A stretch of 64,000 nt of DNA from Podospora comata (taxonomy: Eukaryota > Ascomycota > Sordariomycetes > Sordariales > Podosporaceae). The notes beneath the pieces were generated by a model that saw nothing but the letters and a program-made list of their open reading frames with translations, had not been told where the DNA came from and did not search any database. Below, piece by piece: positions 10,772-20,900 of this stretch. The DNA lies in assembly GCA_017354895.1 (NCBI GenBank), contig CP071493.1, positions 7,378,001 to 7,442,000 of the forward strand, in the 5' to 3' direction. A program made the translations under genes and the position numbers. How positions within the stretch are numbered: the stretch's first letter is position 1; every line of letters begins with the position of its first letter.

Positions 10772-11602
10772 GGCGTTAGGCTGTCCGTATCGCTCACAAG
10801 ACTTGGACTAGGGAGATGTACAGGATGTGCAGTCAAACTTTCGGCCTGCTGCAAGGGGGGGGATGCCTCAAGGAAGAGAGGCAGAAGCTGGCAGCTGGTT
10901 ATGGTGACAGCAACCCCTGAGGACCTGCCAAGACTTCACGACGATCTCTCAACCGCTCCAGCTGAAGCTACCGTGCAAGCAATCTACAGAATATGGAGCG
11001 GAATCCTTTCCATCCTCCTGCTCGAGTTACTTTGTACATATCGGCCATTCCGTTGCTTTCACTCTGACCAGTTGGAGCTCATCCGAAGCCAGACTGTGAC
11101 CCCTCCCCCACCCGCAGCTCTGTCTCGTTCGACACCAGCCGTCATCGGATGAGACCTGCCATTCTACTCGCTCTGCCCCGCGTCCCTGGTTCTCGGTATG
11201 TTTTGTGTCACTTTCTACGGATAGGCGCATGGAAGGTCCAAGTAATCTGCAGCACCTCGTGATCGTGTTTGCTTTTTTTTTTGTTTTTTTTGTTTTTTTG
11301 TTTGTCGATGATGACTGGTTGTGATCCTCCATCATGACCAACAGTCGATCAGATGGCCACTCCCACTTGCTGCGAGTGGGCGGTACAAGTGGAGATGTTG
11401 GGCAGGGAGGTTTGATTCGCCGTTGGGCTGCCTGAGCTCGAGGGTCACTTTGATGTTTATTTATCCTAATCGTTTTCCCTGGGCGATGTTGATCATTCTC
11501 ACCATGCCTTTGAAAGATCTGGTCACATCTTTTACCCTATACCTCGTGGCTCCTCGGCCATAGTTGCATACCGATTTGACTTTGGACCTCAACACCAAAA
11601 CC
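10772..11602. promoter_or_regulatory. Shared divergent promoter of the SDR and zinc-dehydrogenase genes
   Basis: These 831 bp separate two divergent starts. A long T-rich tract at about 11272-11302 looks like a nucleosome-excluding poly(dA:dT) element. An inverted repeat with 6-bp arms, CCCACT and AGTGGG, separated by 7 nt lies at 11362-11380, a possible regulator site. No gene was seen. Confidence 0.5.
11362..11380. promoter_or_regulatory. Inverted repeat in divergent promoter, candidate operator
   Basis: Arms CCCACT and AGTGGG are separated by 7 nt. It sits about 220 bp upstream of the zinc-dehydrogenase ATG, where a dimeric zinc-cluster activator could bind. Short inverted repeats arise by chance, so this is weak. 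Confidence 0.25.
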
Positions 11603-12821
11603 ATGGCCACTGAAGTCAAAACCTCGGTCCTCTATGGGGCTAAAGACCTCCGTCTTGTAAGTCTCCTTTTCCCCTCTATTCTTGCGAAGGCTTCTGCTGA
11701 CATGGCAGGAAACCCGCCCGCTTCCACCCCTCACGCCAACCGACGTCCGCGTCACCGTCAAAGCCACCGGCCTCTGCGGCTCAGACCTTCACTATTACAA
11801 CCACTTCCGCAATGGCGACATCCTTGTCCGCGAGCCTCTGACTCTAGGCCATGAGTCGGCCGGAATCGTCACCGCTGTCGGCTCGGCCGTCACCAATCTG
11901 TCCCCCGGAGACAGGGTGGCTCTTGAAGTTGGACAACCGTGTGAATCATGCAATCTTTGTCTTCGAGGGAGGTACAACATATGCCCCGAGATGAAGTTCC
12001 GCTCTTCCGCCAAGGCGTGGCCTCATGCCCAGGGGACGCTGCAGGAGGAGATTGTACACCCCCGGAAGTGGTGTCATAAACTACCCGAGGGAGTGAGCTT
12101 GGAGGATGGAGCACTGGTTGAGCCGATGGCTGTTGCTCTTCACGCGCTGCAGAGGGCAAAGTTGGAGGAAGGGGCAAAGGTTTTGGTCTTTGGGGCTGGG
12201 ACGGTGGGCTTGCTTTGTGCGGGCGTTGGTAAAGTTGTGAGTAAGGCCAGTGTGATTATTGCGGATATTCAGGAGGAGAGGGTCAAGTTCGCGATCGAGA
12301 ATGGGTTTGCGGATGAGGGGGTGGTCGTGCCCATGAAGAGGCCGGAGACGATGGAGGAGAAGCTGGTGTTTGCGAGGGAGGTGGCGGAGATGGTGGGGGA
12401 GAAAATGGGACAGGCGGATGGGACGTTTGAGTGTACGGGGGTGGAGAGCTGTCTGCAGGCTGCCATCTTTGTGAGTCCCGAAGTCTTGACCTCGTTGCGT
12501 TTGTTTGCTGACATCAAGCAGGCCACGGCTCCAGGAGGCAAAGTCATGATCATCGGCATGGGCAACCCAATTCAGACTCTTCCCATCTCAGCAGCCTCGA
12601 TCCGAGAGGTCGACCTCGTTGGAGTCTTCCGATATGCAAATGCTTACCAAAAAGCCATTGAGCTGCTCGCTAATGGTCTTCGATCAAAGTTGCCTGGGTT
12701 AAATCACCTGATCACGCAACGCTTCACAGGTATTGAGAACATACCCAAAGCGTTTGGAATGGCGGGTCGAGTCAAAGACGACGAGGGAAGATTGGTGATC
12801 AAGGTGCTGGTCAAGATGTAA
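11603..12821 (+). CDS. Zinc-dependent polyol dehydrogenase (sorbitol/xylitol/arabinitol dehydrogenase-like MDR), 371 aa
   Basis: Three exons: 11603-11656, 11709-12470 and 12522-12821, with introns of 52 and 51 nt. Catalytic zinc ligands Cys41 (GLCGSD), His66 and Glu67 (LGHESAG) are present. The structural zinc lobe has Cys96, Cys99, Cys102 and Cys110. The coenzyme fold shows VFGAGTVGLL and an acidic residue at the end of the second strand (IIADIQEER), indicating NAD use. The length is typical for the family. Members oxidise sorbitol, xylitol, L-arabinitol, galactitol or L-idonate; I cannot choose between them. Its neighbours are an SDR (divergent) and an aldo-keto reductase (convergent, 53 bp between stops), suggesting a common polyol or sugar-acid pathway. 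Confidence 0.9.
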
Positions 12822-12874
12822 TTATGAGAATCTCTAGAAACGTCTGAATACCCATACCCTTTTCGCTCACCAGA

Positions 12875-13987
12875 TCACTGCTTGTCTGGGAAACCAAAGT
12901 TGACACCGAATGGCGGGTACACAAACCGCTGCCACTTCTTCTCCGCAACCAGCTTGTCAGAGTACGCCTTCAGCTCAGCCTGGTCCTCCTCATCCAGGTC
13001 GATCAGAGACTCGATGTTCTCTTTGATGCGCTCGGGGGTGACGGACTTGGCGAGCACGGTGCTGCCTCTCGGGGCTGTTTCTCACTGTCAGCCCTCTCAC
13101 GTCTTCAAAAACACTGGGCGTGGGGACAAACCATGGTAACTCAGCAGGACCGAGCTCGGCTTCACGCCATGCTTCTCCGCAATCTTGACCACCGGCTCGG
13201 CGCTCAACAGCGGTCCACCAGTTGACCCCAGGGGGCTGTACGCCATGATGTGAATTCCCTTTTCCTTGCAAAGGTCGACGATCTCCTGCTGGGGAAGACC
13301 GGGGTGGTTCTCGATTTGGTTGACGGCTGGAATGACTGTGGCGTGGGGGAGGAGCTGTTCGAGGTAGAGCTTGGAGTACTGTTTTTTCTCTTTAGCAACG
13401 GGAACTCGGGAGAGGAGGGTAAGGGCCGGGGGGGGGGGTATACGTTGGAAACACCGATGGCCTTTGTCTTGCCCGTCTTCAGCAGCGCCTCCATCTGCTT
13501 CCAGGTATCAACATGGTTGTACCCCTGGATGATGTCGCGGCTCCCGTCCGGTTTGGTGGGGAACCGGTCGTGGTTACCTATCTCCGATCAACATCAAACG
13601 CCCTGATCTCACCTGCCCGAAGCCGTACTCACCCTCAGGATTCATCAGCAGCGGCCAGTGAACCAGGAACAGATCAACGTAATCCAACCCCAGACTCTTC
13701 AAGCTCTTGTCCAGTCCTTCCTCGACGCGGGTGTTGTACGTAGTCCAGACTTTGCTCACGACAAAGATGTCCTCTCGTTTCACTTTGCCGGCCGAAAAGG
13801 CCTCTGCGAGCCCCTGGCCGACTTCATCTTCGTTGGCGTAGCAGTAGGCGCCGTCGATGAGCGTGTAGCCGTTTTGGAGGGCGTGGGAGACGGCGGAGGC
13901 TACCTGGCCTGGGGGCGACTGCCAGGTTCCCAGGCCGATGGACGGGATTTTGGCGCCGGTGTTGAGGGTGAAGTGTTTGGGGGGCAT
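12875..13987 (-). CDS. Aldo-keto reductase (Gcy1/glycerol- or glyceraldehyde-reductase-like), 311 aa
   Basis: Four exons in transcription order: 13987-13633, 13577-13444, 13378-13132 and 13074-12875, with introns of 55, 65 and 57 nt. The middle intron contains a long poly-C run. Catalytic residues are Asp45, Tyr50, Lys79 and His110 (IDGAYCYANE, VSKVW, LVHWPL). Later family marks are GVSN, AVNQIENHP, AYSPLGS and LAKSVTPERI. The length is normal for a monomeric TIM-barrel AKR using NADPH in the cytosol. An ATG 66 nt upstream of the chosen start would add a basic leader and has no family support. Likely substrates are small aldehydes or aldoses such as glyceraldehyde, galactose or galacturonate, inferred from the family and from the neighbouring dehydrogenases. 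Confidence 0.9.
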
Positions 13988-14928
13988 TTTGGGGGGTTTC
14001 CTGAGGTGAGATAAGTGACAGACGAATAGGCGAGACAGTTTGATTCTGGGCAAAAAAAGAAATAAAAAATAAAAAGAGGAATTGAGAAACAGCTTTGGAT
14101 TGGAAGTAAAATACAGATCAGGGAAGTGTTCAACACGGCTAAGTAGCAGCAGGTATCCAGCTTATACCATGGATCCCACGCGGAGAAAGAGAGGTATCCG
14201 GCTAAATGAGAGGACGGAGCAAAAGCGCGTCGAGGGCAGATCGTGGAGTATCACGACAGCGGGCAGGCGGAAGGCGACTGTTCTGTTCTTCTCCGTATTG
14301 CTTGAAATACAGGGGATCTCTCGTCTGGATAGGGACAAAGACGGTCAAGTCTGAGGTCTGCCTACAATCTCAACGTGAAGCTGCCCCTCATGATGGCATC
14401 AAAACCCCCACAGTCACATCCGACCCCCTCTCGTCAGGGGCACCCTCTCGTACCGCCGCGGTCTCCAACACCGTCTTTAGGCACTTTGATAGGTGGAAAA
14501 ATGCTCCCGTTACCACTCGTCTCAGGAAATACAGGACAAGTTTCCCCGTGTCTTCCAATCTTTCAATCTGCAGGTCAGAGCTAGGCTTCTTCAAACTCTC
14601 AATGCTTTCCCATTCAAGACAACCAGCGATAGTCTGGCACGCTTTGCCTCACTGCCTCCCTTTTCTGTACACAAGCCGTTCAGGCAGCCCCCTTCTTTGT
14701 CTTCCCAAGAAACAAGATACAAAAAAGACCACACGCCCACCCATCATTATTACCAAGGTTCTGTCTACCATGCTTGCAACGAAAGATTCTACCGAGAAGA
14801 CGCCGGCGCGAACATCAAAAAAAAAAAATGAAGTACGCGGTAGTCCCCGTATGCGAGTAGCAGCAGTTAAAAAAAAGGAAGGACATAATTATACAAGAGA
14901 ATCGTAACTTTGGGAACAACCCAAAAGA
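13988..14928. other. Intergenic region between AKR start and Sed5 3' end
   Basis: The 941 bp contain the AKR promoter (nearest 13988) and the Sed5 3' UTR (nearest 14928). There are short A-rich runs at about 14818-14828. No gene was recognised. Confidence 0.5.
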
Positions 14929-16109
14929 CTACCCGGCGATCAACACCCAGAGCAGGAAGAATATCATCTAGAAACATCATATCAGCGAGCTGCATAGACA
15001 TGGCCTGAAGGGAAGGTAACCCACAAGAACGCCAAACATCTTGGCTAACAACCACCTGTTGCTGCTGACTCGTGACCAGTACTTGAGAAGCTCTTTCTGT
15101 GCTCCCTCAACATTGTCCACGACGTCCTCTCTGCATACGGATATTAGCTAATGGCATCACGTAATAGAGTGGTGGGAGAAGGGGCTCACGTGTTGGCATC
15201 GATTCTTTGAATCATCTCTGATTGTTCGCTGACCATGCCAGCTAGTTGACCGAAGCTGGAGAAATTGATCAGCTGTGGTCATCTTGATCTTTCAGGTTCA
15301 GAGAAGAACTCACATGGACCCCAGTTCGTTGATGGTAGATTCAATGGCTTCGATGGCTTGCCCTCTTTGCTGAATGTAGTTGTTCTGGCCACCCTCCTCC
15401 ATCATCTGGAGCTGCATCTGCTGGTCTACCGCTGGGTTCAGAGAAATCAAGTCATTCCCCGGTGATGGTGTCCCCCGGTTTGGCGTGCCGTATAGCGGGG
15501 AGGCAGATTGCTGCAAGGAAAACTGCGCATGTTGCCCGACGTTGGAGACAAATGCCTCGGTCCTTGACCTCGAGGCCTGGATGTTCTTGGTTCTGATCTC
15601 CAACACGTCCTGTTCACGGCATCAGTGCGCGTTCAGATATCCGACTGGGCAGTGTTTTGTCCTACCTTGAAGTTCGCGCTGACATCCCCCAACTTGCCCT
15701 GCAAGAGAAGCAAAATGTTCTTGTTGTTCTCACCCTCTTGGTCCGGTTTTGGGTGCAGCCGTCTGGAAAGGGCCTGGAGATTTCGGATATCCTCGTTGAG
15801 GCGGGACAGATCTTGCTTGATGATGAAGGTCAACTCGTTCACCTCGACCGGGTTGTCGTCGAAGAGGGATCGCTTCTTGGCCAGCTGAGCCAGCTTTTGC
15901 AGTTTGCCCATAGTAGCCGAGATTCCTCTGCCGATTTCTGCCGCACTCCGCGCAAACTCTGAGCGCTTGGGTTTGGCATCGCCGTTGGCGGCGCTTTGTT
16001 GACTGCTGCCGAGGAGTCTTTGCGATCCAGGTTTTGCCACTTGCTTGCGCTTCGCGGCGCTGACAATGTGACGGAATTCCGCCGTGCGGTCGTTGATCGC
16101 GACGGCCAT
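14929..16109 (-). CDS. sed5: Golgi t-SNARE Sed5 (syntaxin-5), 316 aa
   Basis: Five exons in transcription order: 16109-15666, 15609-15314, 15255-15190, 15130-15025 and 14967-14929; the introns are 56, 58, 59 and 57 nt. The N-terminus has NDRTAEF, the short peptide by which Sed5 binds the SM protein Sly1. A three-helix regulatory domain follows, then the SNARE helix (AIEAIESTINELGSIFGQL, zero-layer Gln258 in SEQSEMIQRID) and a C-terminal anchor. The last exon is only 13 codons including the stop; using the GTGGGT donor at 15024 and the CTAG acceptor gives FGVL|MIFFLLWVLIAG, a proper tail anchor. Sed5 drives ER-to-Golgi and intra-Golgi fusion. Length is slightly below yeast Sed5 (about 340). 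Confidence 0.95.
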
Positions 16110-17676
16110 TTTGAAAGCCGTTCGGTGACGAAGACTGGGATATAGGTCGTGGCTGTCTCTGGTATTTGTTCTCGATGATGTGACCGAAGACGATTAGGGT
16201 ACGATACGGGTGTTTTTGCTGTCGCGATGCGCCCGTGTGGACTGAAGAAAGGCGAGCTGAGGAAAGGTGTCCAGATAGGGAACGCGATGTTTGATTGATT
16301 AAAAGTTGTGTACGTAAATGCGAAAGCCGGCAGCGAGGGTCTTGTCGGAAGAACGGTCAGAATGGGGCGCCTATGACGGCTGGAAACGGTTGGCGATGTC
16401 CAAGATTGTCGTCGTGATTGAAGGAAACGTGGTGTTGTTTCGACAAGGAACGCTTGGACCCCCTTTGACTTGCGTTAGGTGTGAGCACAGTGCAGACGAT
16501 GCGGGAACTGTGGCTGGGACTGTGCGAAGAGCGCAGGGTCCTGATCTCGTCACTCTCGTAATCAGCAGCGCTGTAGCGACTTGTAGAGTTACAGGTGCTA
16601 CGTAGAGTGATACAGCAAGAGGGCACTTTGTGAAAATAGGTGTGTCTATGTACGGCAGAGCTGCCAGAGAGCAATCAGCAAAGCCAGGCCTGGTATGAAG
16701 CTCTGTGCGAATTACACTCGCCTCCTGGGCAGTCCGATGACGCGCGGCGATGGGCATCCAGTGCCCGCAATCTAGCCAGGTAGCATCGACACAGCCCCGC
16801 GCAAGGGACTGGGCCATCTGCTCGTGATAATTTGCTAAGCTATGAGGTCTGCCGACAGTCGTATGGAGTTCTCGATCCACCAGTTCAGTAAAGACCAGGG
16901 GCCGTGGCCTTGTCGTTTTGGCGCCCACGATGCACAAGACTTCGGGAGATGCTGGGGCAGCTGCATCACCGTTAAGAGCGAGGTTCTGGAAGAACTGTAC
17001 TGGATCTTCCTCATTGGCTATGATGAGAACTTGGTGGAAGCTCAACCACAGGTAGTAGCCCGCCTTCCAAGGCGTCATTCTTCAGCAAGCGGGCCTCGTG
17101 TCTTGGATGTCCTCAACCTTAAACATTCTTCAAAATGCATGTGCACAATTAATCCGATTGTCTTCGACCAGACAATGAATGCCTTTTCTTTATTTTTGGC
17201 ATCAGCAAGACTTGGCCGGACCCCACAAAGTCAAAATCCACCCCGAATCCGCGCGCCTCTAATCCTTGTCCCCATATCGTGAACCCCAGCAGATCCATAG
17301 TGGAATTCGTTCATGATCGGGTGGAACACTGGGAAACCCCGAATGACATCTGCCCATCTCCTCTCCTTCATAACTGTCCACGTTCGCCCGACCAGCCGTG
17401 CTTCGTGAACCTGTCCCCCAAACTTTGGTTCTCAAACAACTCCTCGCGACCAACTTGAGCCGACAACTGATCCGGTTTGAACCACTGGACGAAACCCGTG
17501 CTACACCCGCGGGCTCTGTTTTGCCGCATTCTGGCCGACAGAACCAACTTGCGTTATTGGGGCGCTCTCCTACTTCCCAAGCTCCCCTTCCGAAAGGCCT
17601 CTTAATTTGCGCCATTGGAGGAGCTGTTACTGCGCCTGCAGGCTCGAAGCTGCTGAAAACCCAACTGGACGGCACA
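16110..17676. promoter_or_regulatory. Divergent intergenic region between sed5 and the 1040-aa gene
   Basis: About 1.57 kb hold two promoters. The part next to 17677 is leader-like. Minus-strand 16371-17078 contains an open frame with some protein-like composition (listed separately). No TATA box or repeat was convincing. Confidence 0.5.
16371..17078 (-). other. Open frame of 235 aa with doubtful coding potential
   Basis: From an ATG at 17078 the frame is open for 235 codons in an otherwise noncoding region. The first 120 residues (MTPWKAGYYLWLSFHQV..., later LVDRELHTTVGRP and WLDCGHWMPIAA) look more protein-like than the rest. The DCGHW stretch recalls the C-terminal histidine loop of alpha/beta hydrolases. 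There is no nucleophile motif and no obvious upstream exon. It may be an old gene fragment or chance. Confidence 0.25.
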
Positions 17677-20397
17677 ATGGACGGCTCCTATGGGAATGTA
17701 TTTCCTACAAACCGGTCCATGTAAGCAGATTGTGCCACCCCGCTGCGTTCCCGTTGCCCAACCTCGGTGCGCACAGCAGTGCGTCGATGATACTGCTGGA
17801 CTAACACTCCCTCTTCTCCAGGTCACCTGCTGTAGGGTCTCCGGCGCAAGCAAACGACATGTACAAGGTCAACGTTAGCAGACAAAAGACGAGAAAGTGG
17901 GCAAACTTCAAACCTCAGAACTATGATGGCGATGACTGGGGCGACGAGTACGAAGACGACGAACCTGAGCCGAACCCACCGCCGCAGTCGAAACCGATGG
18001 GACCGCGCTCCCCGACGGAACCACAGCAGTTTCAGCGCGCTGTAACCATGCCGGAGAGCACAGGGTCGCTCGCTACGCTTCCATCACAATCTCATCAGCA
18101 GCCACGGAAGAGCAGCTTAGATGCCGCAACATCGCCCACAAGCCCGAGCTCGCTGGCTTCGCCGTCCAGATCCCCGTTCGTCCGACCGGCCGATATCTAT
18201 CGCAAGTTGGAGGAAGAAAGAAAGCGTTCGTTAGAGTCTCCGAGGCCAGCTTTGAGCAGTGTTACGGGGCCGCCTGTTGTCGACCGGCCACAATATGCCG
18301 CAGGAGCAGAAGCGGGAAGCAGGGAAGATGAGGAAAGAACTGGTGTGAATCGAGATTCGAGACCTGGTTTGGCTACGGTTCCCGAGAGAAGGAGCGAATA
18401 TGGGCTTGAAGGGCTTCTTGACAGCTACGGATCCGACGAGCCCAGCAATGAACCTGCGAGTTACACTCCTCATTATACAACCTCAGAGGCTCAACCTCCG
18501 GCGCATGTTGAAGATTCCAAGGTTGATGTAGGCAAGCAACTCCGGCGATATTCAACAAGCCCCCAGCTACCGCTCGTGACCCGCATGTCGGGCTTTGGCG
18601 AAGACCTATTTTCCCCATCAAGCTTTCTCGACAGCTCCAACCGACAACCTTCTGTCCCGGCCGTTGGTGTCCCCGCCGTTGGTGTCCCAGCAACAAGCAC
18701 TACTACTGGCACCGCGCAGGTCTCAAATGATCCTTCACGGACACAGTCGCCAGCCCTTACACTTCGTCAACATCAGCCACAGCAATCACCCAGCACACCA
18801 GCAACTCAGGGTATCAATTTGGCGTCGACCGCACCCGAAACCACAGCCGGGGAGACACCGTTGACCCACGATTCAAACCATCCGGTCAGCCCGGCTGCCA
18901 TGAAGCACGGGGCCGAAACTTCTAGTTCCGCCATTGCGGTTCAACAGGACTCTGGTGCGCCGCCGAGTTCGAACACTCCTGCACAACAGCAGCCAGCCGC
19001 AGATCTGCCGCGGGAACCCGCAGCAAACAAACAGTCCAACGAAAAAGGAATTCTCAGACCGTCGTTACCGGGTGGCTGGGTTTCCGAAACCCCAGCAACG
19101 CCAGGTGAAGCTTTGCTGCCTTCTCAGATTGAGCCCATCCCAGCAGCAGTTGAGAGGGCCGGCGGCGACGCAAACTCGGGCACGCCAGCCGAACACGCTG
19201 CTTTCAGTATGGATAGCTCCCACGCACCTAGCTACGGCGGGGCAAGTCCTGTCAAAGAAAGCGGGCTGCTTGAAACACAAAACGCACCTCTTCCACGCCC
19301 CGCCTCTCCTCGCGCGCTGCCACCACTCAGAACCACAAGCCCTTCGCTCGGCACGACATCTGCGATGGTTCCCGGCTCCGAATCAAAGGTGAGCTACGAA
19401 ACGACTGACAAGGGGGAGAGCGACGCTCTTGCGGCTCCCGAACCAACCACTACGACAACGGAAACCTCGGAAATCACGCCCACGGCGCCACTGAATCCAC
19501 GTCGCGACCCGCCAGAGATCACCACTGATGTACATCCTGTCTCATCTCCGCCATCCTACGGGACTGGGTCCACGCTGGAGGCAGACACAAGCTCGCCTTT
19601 GAAGGAGAACGATGTTCTGAGCGAAGAGATTATGAAGTCACTCAGTCCTGTCCAGTCAACAGAAGGATTCGGAAATATTCACGCAGACACCACGGACGCT
19701 TATCAAGCAGCCGCGCGGTCCCCTGTTCGGGAAAGCAGCTATCTGGGTGATGTTTATGATGACTACTGGACTGCGAGCGAAGAAAAGGTAGAAGCCGGGT
19801 TGCTTGCCGCTGCCGCAACTGGTCAGCAGCCGGAAACAAGGAGACCCTCCGATGCCCCTAGCGTTTCTGTTGCGGAACCCCCCCGAGAAGAGACAGCTCC
19901 GTCGCTGGATGTGAAAGCTGTCGCCCTTTCCGCAAGCTCACCAACTAGCCCCGCGAAACCCACAGCGTCGGAGAGCGGAGTTGGCAACACACCCGTGATG
20001 GAAGATACACGTAGGCGATTCTCATGGGAGGCTGGATTTAGCGATCCGGCGCCTGTGAGTATTCAGCCTGCGGTAAAAGAACCGGCCGCTGAGCCGAAGT
20101 CTCTGGCACTTCCGGCCATCACAACACTACCTGCCGAGCTGGATGCCGCTCGATCAAGTCCTGCTCCTGGCTTGAAAGCCGACGCTGTGCCTCTTGCGGA
20201 CACCATCTCGCAAGCAAGCAGTACCCTTGCCCCTAGATCAGCCAACGCGACACCCATTGAGCCACCATCTCCTATCTCAGTCCTTTCAGACAGACCTAAT
20301 GGCAAAAGCCTAGCACATGCAGATGAAAAGATTGCTGTTGAGCCGCCAACGGGTGAAGAGCGTACATCGCCAACCCCTGAAAATATTGCACCACAAG

Positions 20398-20429
<32 letters not shown>

Positions 20430-20900
20430 CTTGCTTTTCGGGCCGTGGCGCCGAGAAAAGGATCCATCAATATCCTTCCATTCCGGCAGGTTCTGGAGAT
20501 GCCAATGCCGCTTGACAGGATTCGAACCTTTAACGATTCCAGAGCCCAGTTCGCCGCAATCGATACCGGGCTTGATGAGTGGCTCACGATGATGACATCG
20601 CGGCACCCCGAGCATACCAACGCATTTGTGGCAGGTTTTGGATCGCAGCAAGGATTGTCACCGACCGGAGCCCCATCTCAACAGTTTGGTGGCAACGGCG
20701 CTCATGGCCTTCCGGCGAACATTCCTATGCCACCACCACATCAACACGGCGCCAGTGGATTTTCACATCTGCAACATAGTGCACAGGTACAGAAGAGCAA
20801 GGTGCTCTTGATGGCAGCAGGGAAAGCTGGAAAGGGATTGTTCAGCAAGGGCAGAAACAAGCTCCGGGAAACGGGTGACAAGGTGTTTTCAAGTTCATGA
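17677..20900 (+). CDS. Large disordered fungal protein of unknown function, 1040 aa
   Basis: Exon 1 (17677-17720) encodes MDGSYGNVFPTNRS and joins over a 101-nt GTAAGC...CAG intron to exon 2 (17822-20900). The short first exon was chosen because it splices in frame onto SPAVGSPAQANDMYKV; starting at ATG 17859 would lose these residues. An N-terminal block (MYKVNVSRQKTRKW...NYDGDDWGDEY) looks conserved-type. Residues about 60-840 are Ser/Pro/Thr/Glu-rich and disordered. A run of ten CAA codons at 20400 gives polyGln. The last 160 residues look folded or motif-bearing (LEMPMPLDRIRTFNDSR, GLDEWLTMMTSRHPEH), ending in a basic, Gly/Lys-rich, helix-prone tail from about residue 1007 (SKVLLMAAGKAGKGLFSKG). 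Folded blocks only at the two ends suggest a scaffold. I do not recognise the family. Confidence 0.85.
20400..20430 (+). repeat. (CAA)10 trinucleotide run in the 1040-aa gene
   Basis: Pure CAA repeats encode a polyglutamine stretch. Length variation between strains is likely, because pure triplet runs slip. Confidence 0.9.
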
